From positions 1 to 27,706 of the forward strand of contig JBGUNJ010000030.1 in NCBI GenBank assembly GCA_045117315.1: DNA of 27,706 nt, read 5' to 3'. The notes below the pieces were generated by a model that saw only the letters and a list, made by a program, of their open reading frames with translations, was not told where the DNA came from and made no database searches. The position numbers were made by a program, and so were the translations under genes. Shown one piece after another: positions 23,427 to 27,706 of the stretch (the first letter of the stretch is position 1; each line of letters opens with the position of its first letter). This stretch comes from CAG-791 sp045117315 (GTDB lineage: Bacteria > Bacillota > Clostridia > Lachnospirales > Lachnospiraceae).

Positions 23427-26165
23427 TCATCTGGTCAGGTAGAGGCGCATCATGAAATAAACGCAGAGGCAGGAAAGGACCGCGAACCAGATCATATATT
23501 TCCGCCCGATCCCGGTGACCCTCTCCCTGGAGCTGTCCGTGCGGACGCGCACCGAGAATTTGGTGAAGACAAAGAAGATCAGCGGCAGGACAGGGAGAAA
23601 ATATCTTCCCTGAAGTCCCATGATCATGTCAGACCCCGCGGATGTCCAGCTCAGGAGCATGGCCGGCATGGTAAATACGATCAGGGCTATGATCCCGAGG
23701 AAGACGTTCCTGTCTCTTTTTGTAAAGGAAAACCGGTCTTTTTCAAAGACAGACATGACCCCCGCGGAGACCAGAAGGCCGGCGATCATTATATCGGGTA
23801 TCACGTCTTTTTCCGCCCATCCCATCCTGGATCCTCCGATTCCGAAGGACAGTGAGTTGGCAAATGTGGCGTAGGATCTCAGCATCATATCCAGATAGTT
23901 CAGGGGATGCGCGAGCGCATAGGAAAAGGACAGTTTTCCCGCGGCTGTGCCGCCCAGCTGGAAGAGGCCTCCCGCCGAGAGAACAACGTCGAAGATCAGC
24001 GCGGACAGAAGGCCGGCAGCCACAATGGAAGCCGCCTTTTTGGCCGACTGTGAAAATTCTCCTGTAAAGAGCAGGATCACCAGCGGCAGAAGAATCAGAT
24101 ATCCACCGCCCTTCACACTTCCTATGACCGCGGCCCAGACAGCGCTCTCTATAAGGGCTGCCCTGTTCTCCGGCTCATGTCTGGCCCGGAGTATGGAAGC
24201 CGTAAAGCAGAGAGTCGAGATCAGAACCATGGCGTCATAGGTGATCGAGCAGCCTGCCATCAGGGCGGACGGCAGCAGCGCGGTCGAAGCGAAGATCACT
24301 TTTCCCGCCGGAGCGGTCCTGACCGCATGCAGGCATCCCGCTATGTAGGCGATGATGGTCAGGATCCTGGCCAGATAGAGCATGGGCACTGTTCCCAGAC
24401 CCAGTATTTTCCCGATTGTGACCCCTATGATCTGGGGCAGATAGTTGGTCGGGAAATAAGTCTTCATTTTTTCATCGACGCCGATCTCCGCCTTTGTCCT
24501 GTCTTTTACCCCAGCTCTCCCGTTCAGGTAGATCTCCGCGTACTCCTTCATGGCGGGGTTGCGCTCATCGTGAAGTTCCTCTGTGGCGGGGAACAGATCC
24601 GCATCGTCCATCCTGCCGGTCCACTCGGTGGTCTCGTCCGCCCCCAGGATAATGTTGGAGAAACGACATGTCGCCAGAATGTGGGAGCCTCCGTCAGGAA
24701 TGCTCCAGGGAACAAACAGGATCAGATAAATGATTGAAAGCGGGATGACCGAAACGATAAAGAAACGTGCGGCCGAAAATTTTTCCGCAGTGCTGATCAC
24801 GAAGACCGCGATCAGGCAGGCACCCAGCAGAAGCAGGACAATCCAGGCGATCCTGTAGCCCAGTTCCGACTCGCGCACAGCCTGATAATTGAGCCTGATA
24901 TTGCCTTCCCGGTCCGTCTCCACGCCAATCCTGAGTTTTCGGGAATCGTCCGTATTCCGGATCCTGACCAGATAGGTTCCCCTCGGGAACAGGCCCTTGG
25001 CGTTCTCTCCCTCCGCAGTGATCCTGATCATCTTTCCGGTCGGTCCTTGGCCTGTGAAGTCCGTCTGCTCGATGTCTCTGTCCACCAGGACCGTTCCCGT
25101 ACTTTTTTCAGCCAGCATCAGCCGGATCCCGGAGGACTGGTCCTCCCCTTTTCCCACCGGAATCCCCAGCGATGAAAAGTCGACCCGCCTGAGTTCAAGG
25201 GTATCCTCCCACTCTTCACCCGGTTCAATGCGCTCTTTTTCAGATTCCGCGCTGAATGGCCGGACCGGAATATCGGTGACGATCCTGCGCATCAGGTCTA
25301 CAGTGAATGTCTCAAGGAAGAGAAAGACTACACCGGTGAGCAGGATCAGACGAAGAAGCCCCACTCTCCTGAAATCGATCAGAACAGCCGCGAAAATCGC
25401 CAGGAGCAGCAGCACCAGGACAAAATGAAAGAGGTTCCTCACCCTCATCTTCCCGTCCAGAAAAGTCAGTCTGTAGCAGAGGAAGCGCGCGCCGGCAGAT
25501 TCTTCCGGATCCTCCTGACCGGAGGAGTCTTCCTCCGATGAGCCTGTCGAGGTGAAGGCGCTGCAGTTTTTTTCAGAAGTATAGCTTCCGCCCTCCGCCA
25601 GCCGGACCGAGAGTCCGCTTCTGCCGTCGCTTTGGCCCTCTCCCCGGGAGATCCTGGACACGGTAAAGCTGCAATGGTCGCTCTCACCGACTTTCAGGGG
25701 CCTGTCAAAGACAAAATCCCAATACTTGTCGCCCGACATATTATCTGTGTCCACTTCCCAGGTTCTGACGGCTTCGCCGTTTTTTAAAAAAACCGCTTTG
25801 AGCCTGTCCTCGCTTTTGATCCCGGAAACACTGAATCTGACCGAGAGCGCGCGGATTGTCCCGGCGCCGGCCGGAATCATCTGTTCGCACACTTCGCCGT
25901 CAGCCAGCATGTGGCTCTCCGCTTCCACGGGAAGATCGGTAGTGTATTCAAATCCCCTGCCGGAGCGCAGGACAAAGGCTATGATCACGATCAGGCAGCA
26001 CAAAAGGAAAGCTGCCGACCGCTCGCCCAGACGCCTGTTGATCCCCGAACCCATATTTGCGGCCATGTTCTCGCGTCCGCGAACATGTTTGGATAAGATA
26101 TTTTTCATTCTCATGATAGTGGATATGTCCTCCCGCTTTCTCCTGTGCCGGACTATTTTTGCCAT
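23427..26165 (-). CDS. DUF2142 family large polytopic membrane protein, probable GT-C-like glycosyltransferase
   Basis: A 912-residue protein counted from the ATG at 26165, chosen because GGAAGG lies nine nt upstream. The longer start at 26204 has no ribosome site; starts at 26114 or 26108 remain possible. One N-terminal helix is followed by an extracytoplasmic domain of about 170 residues, two helices, a second soluble region of about 130 residues, then many helices to the end. IPDGGSHILATCRFSNIILG (about 489-508) matches the position of the P-D-E-x-x-H region of DUF2142, but with GG where the acidic residue usually stands. FPTNYLPQ and SITYDA further on also fit. DUF2142 proteins have GT-C-like topology and are suspected to use polyprenyl-phosphate sugars. 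The upstream GtrB-like enzyme and DUF2304 fit that idea. Function is not proven. Confidence 0.8.
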   Translation of the reverse strand: MAKIVRHRRKREDISTIMRMKNILSKHVRGRENMAANMGSGINRRLGERSAAFLLCCLIVIIAFVLRSGRGFEYTTDLPVEAESHMLADGEVCEQMIPAGAGTIRALSVRFSVSGIKSEDRLKAVFLKNGEAVRTWEVDTDNMSGDKYWDFVFDRPLKVGESDHCSFTVSRISRGEGQSDGRSGLSVRLAEGGSYTSEKNCSAFTSTGSSEEDSSGQEDPEESAGARFLCYRLTFLDGKMRVRNLFHFVLVLLLLAIFAAVLIDFRRVGLLRLILLTGVVFLFLETFTVDLMRRIVTDIPVRPFSAESEKERIEPGEEWEDTLELRRVDFSSLGIPVGKGEDQSSGIRLMLAEKSTGTVLVDRDIEQTDFTGQGPTGKMIRITAEGENAKGLFPRGTYLVRIRNTDDSRKLRIGVETDREGNIRLNYQAVRESELGYRIAWIVLLLLGACLIAVFVISTAEKFSAARFFIVSVIPLSIIYLILFVPWSIPDGGSHILATCRFSNIILGADETTEWTGRMDDADLFPATEELHDERNPAMKEYAEIYLNGRAGVKDRTKAEIGVDEKMKTYFPTNYLPQIIGVTIGKILGLGTVPMLYLARILTIIAYIAGCLHAVRTAPAGKVIFASTALLPSALMAGCSITYDAMVLISTLCFTASILRARHEPENRAALIESAVWAAVIGSVKGGGYLILLPLVILLFTGEFSQSAKKAASIVAAGLLSALIFDVVLSAGGLFQLGGTAAGKLSFSYALAHPLNYLDMMLRSYATFANSLSFGIGGSRMGWAEKDVIPDIMIAGLLVSAGVMSVFEKDRFSFTKRDRNVFLGIIALIVFTMPAMLLSWTSAGSDMIMGLQGRYFLPVLPLIFFVFTKFSVRVRTDSSRERVTGIGRKYMIWFAVLSCLCVYFMMRLYLTR

Positions 26166-26216
26166 GCAGACAAGCCTTCCCGCCGGATTCCATGTACCTG
26201 CCATTGCCGCAGGCAG

Positions 26217-26621
26217 TCAGTCTCCATTTTCTGCCCCGTCCTCGTCTTCCCGCTGACCGGGACGATTTTGCGTCATGCGCGCCTCTCTCTCCTCCCTGAG
26301 GGCAATACTCCTGGCCAGTTCCGCCAGCTTTTCCTTCATCTCGGATATTTCAAGGGTCATGAGGAACATTTTGATGATCAGGATCAGAATGATCCCCGCC
26401 AGAACAAGGTTGGCGGGTGAAATGATCCCCAGCAGTCTGGAGGCAATGTAGACGAGATCGGGAAAGACCGCGATCAGGACAAGGATAAAGGAAAAAAGGA
26501 TCCAGAATATGGAGGAATCGATCCTGACCTTCCTTTTGCGGATCTGCCTCAGCATTGCCATCATGGTTATAACCGCGCCGAGAATGAGCACGGCCCTGAG
26601 CTGTATAGACATCGTAATCAT
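26217..26621 (-). CDS. DUF2304 family small membrane protein
   Basis: This is a 134-residue protein with an N-terminal helix (about 8-22), the DUF2304-like core RKRKVRIDSSIFWILFSFIL, a second helix and a third around PANLVLAGIILILIIKMF. It ends in a charged coiled-coil-like tail (EISEMKEKLAELARSIALRE) and an acidic terminus. DUF2304 genes often sit next to DPM1-like glycosyltransferases, as here, and may anchor or assist them in the way GtrA or DPM3-type subunits do; that role is inferred. A GGGGGG tract lies five nt before the ATG; a second in-frame ATG at 26612 is possible. The next gene begins 12-51 nt downstream depending on the start used. Confidence 0.82.
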   Translation of the reverse strand: MITMSIQLRAVLILGAVITMMAMLRQIRKRKVRIDSSIFWILFSFILVLIAVFPDLVYIASRLLGIISPANLVLAGIILILIIKMFLMTLEISEMKEKLAELARSIALREEREARMTQNRPGQREDEDGAENGD

Positions 26622-26642
26622 AAGTTCCCCCCGTCACCGACA

Positions 26643-27326
26643 TCAGCGGGCATTGCGGATCACCAGGATGGAGATCAGCATGCGCACCATATACCAGGCA
26701 GATTTTAAGGCGTTTAAATAAGACTCTCCCGCGATCCTCTCGTCCATGCGGACCTGGACCTCTCTGATCGATACCCCTTCCTTGGCCAGGCAGGAGATCG
26801 TATCGGGCTCGGGACCGTAGTTGACATTGGCCGCCAGTTCCGCACAGATTTTCCGGCTGTACAGACGCATGCCGGAGGTCGGATCCGCAATGGATGTGCC
26901 CGATGCCAGTCTGATGGCAGCCGCGATCAGCCTGCTCCCGATCATTCTGGCCGAAAAGGGCTTTTTTTCGGTGACAAATCTGGAGCCGATCACCACATCG
27001 TTTCCTTCCTGCATGGCTTTATACATGTCCCCTATGTATTCCGGCCGGTGCTGTCCGTCCGCGTCAAACTGGACGGCACCTTCGTAATCCCTGTAGAGGG
27101 CATATTTCATGCCCGTCCTGAAGGCTCCCTCCAGCCCCAGATTGACAGGGTGGTCGATGATGTTGTAGCCCCGGCGATGGCAGATCGCGGAGGTGTCATC
27201 CGATGACCCGTCATTGATCACCACATAATCGTACTGAGGGTAGTTCTCAGTCAGATTGTCCACTACACGCTCTATATTTTCCGCTTCATTATAGGCGGGT
27301 ATGATCAGCAAAATCTTATTTCCCAT
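26643..27326 (-). CDS. Family 2 glycosyltransferase, polyprenyl-phosphate sugar synthase type (DPM1/GtrB-like)
   Basis: This is a 227-residue GT2 enzyme. The N-terminus LLIIPAYNEAENI (6-18), INDGSSDDT (38-45) and the metal-binding FDADGQH (87-93) are the classic DPM1-like signature; DPTSGMRLYSR follows later. Such enzymes transfer a sugar from a nucleotide donor to polyprenyl phosphate on the inner membrane face. There is no C-terminal membrane domain, so a separate membrane partner is expected. The DUF2304 gene follows after 21 nt and the DUF2142 gene after that, which suggests a unit (inference). The start is supported by AAAGGA nine nt upstream of the ATG. The sugar cannot be read from sequence. 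Confidence 0.88.
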   Translation of the reverse strand: MGNKILLIIPAYNEAENIERVVDNLTENYPQYDYVVINDGSSDDTSAICHRRGYNIIDHPVNLGLEGAFRTGMKYALYRDYEGAVQFDADGQHRPEYIGDMYKAMQEGNDVVIGSRFVTEKKPFSARMIGSRLIAAAIRLASGTSIADPTSGMRLYSRKICAELAANVNYGPEPDTISCLAKEGVSIREVQVRMDERIAGESYLNALKSAWYMVRMLISILVIRNAR

Positions 27327-27339
27327 AGTCTGCGATCCT

Positions 27340-27706
27340 TTACTGTTTACTGTTTTTTCTCTGCAGTATCCCGATCAGGTACTCATTTCTCAATAGAAGA
27401 AGCACGATTCCGTATCCGGCCGCGCTGACCAGAATGGCCGAGACCATACGGACCGGCAGGGATGCGATGCGGGGAGCAAAGATAAGGCGGACAGCGGCCA
27501 GGAACACTGCTCCAGCCACAGTATGAAGTGTATTTCTGCCAAGGACGCGAAGATCCAGCAGTTTTCTCCAGCCGGGAAGCCTGGCCAGGCAGATCACAAG
27601 CACCAGGGCCTCCGCGGCGATGGTAGTGATGGCAGCGCCGGTCTCCCTGAAAACAGGAATCATGAAGAGGTTCAGCGCCACATTGGAGACAGCGGCGCAG
27701 ATGGTC
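27340..27706 (-). CDS. Wzx-type oligosaccharide flippase, C-terminal part (cut by window edge)
   Basis: This is the C-terminal end of a polytopic membrane protein. The reading frame stays open to the window edge, so the gene starts outside; the GTG at 27681 is internal, not the start. Visible residues include AAVSNVALNLFMIPVFRETG followed by hydrophobic helices and a basic tail ending KNSKQ. The pattern NVALNLFMIPVFRETGAA is typical of the MATE/PST polysaccharide flippase family, which moves undecaprenyl-linked repeat units across the cytoplasmic membrane. Its stop overlaps a 7-bp tandem duplication (27339-27352), and the GT2 gene starts 13 nt further on. A second, complete flippase lies at 16602-18023. 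The family call is fairly safe; the substrate is unknown. Confidence 0.75.
   Translation of the reverse strand, partial: TICAAVSNVALNLFMIPVFRETGAAITTIAAEALVLVICLARLPGWRKLLDLRVLGRNTLHTVAGAVFLAAVRLIFAPRIASLPVRMVSAILVSAAGYGIVLLLLRNEYLIGILQRKNSKQ

Noticed and set aside
1..27706. tRNA, rRNA or riboswitch genes
   Set aside because: I looked in the spacers on both strands and found no cloverleaf, rRNA stretch or known riboswitch core that I could support.

Overview
The window holds one long cell-surface polysaccharide (capsule, exopolysaccharide or wall glycan) biosynthesis locus. All 22 genes I support lie on the minus strand, so the operon reads from high to low coordinates. Strong Shine-Dalgarno sites (GGAGG or AAGGAG, 5-13 nt from the start), occasional TTG starts, moderately high GC by eye and the gene mix (a WbaP-type initiating transferase, a Wzz-like co-polymerase, DUF2304, DUF2142, an IspD/TarI-like cytidylyltransferase) point to a Gram-positive Firmicute. 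A gut or rumen Clostridia of the Lachnospiraceae type is my best guess; this is an inference, since no taxonomic marker gene is present.

Layout in transcription order. (a) 27.7-21.7 kb: the tail of a Wzx-type flippase cut by the window edge, a DPM1/GtrB-like family 2 glycosyltransferase, a small DUF2304 membrane protein, a very large DUF2142 membrane protein, and an O-antigen ligase/polymerase-like protein. (b) 21.6-16.6 kb: a promoter with a perfect extended -10, rmlB, a family 2 glycosyltransferase, a glycosyltransferase-GtrA fusion, and a complete second Wzx flippase. (c) 16.5-9.4 kb: a possible internal promoter, an IspD/TarI-like cytidylyltransferase, the initiating undecaprenyl-phosphate sugar phosphotransferase, a GT4 glycosyltransferase, a CDP-alcohol phosphotransferase family protein, a membrane acyltransferase and a rhamnosyltransferase-like GT2. 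(d) 9.3-0.6 kb: a Wzy-like polymerase, a polysaccharide pyruvyl transferase, rmlC, a Wzz-like protein with a P-loop-less kinase-like tail, a UDP-glucose 6-dehydrogenase, rmlD and a last acyltransferase. The operon ends at a clear intrinsic terminator at 334-365.

How they work together (inference from families). RmlB, RmlC and RmlD make dTDP-L-rhamnose and Ugd makes UDP-glucuronate. The initiating transferase loads the first sugar phosphate on undecaprenyl phosphate, and the GT2 and GT4 enzymes extend it. Acyltransferases and the pyruvyl transferase decorate it. The cytidylyltransferase and the CDP-alcohol enzyme could add a phospho-alditol. Wzx exports, Wzy polymerises, and the Wzz-like protein sets length. 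The GtrB-like, DUF2304 and DUF2142 genes look like a lipid-linked-sugar side-branch system acting outside the membrane.

The most unusual features are: short tandem repeats of unrelated sequence at many gene junctions (units of 16, 22, 29, 22 and 17 bp outside genes); two in-frame 18-bp repeat arrays inside genes; the degenerate kinase-like domain of the Wzz-like protein; and a CDP-alcohol phosphotransferase whose fourth motif aspartate is glycine.
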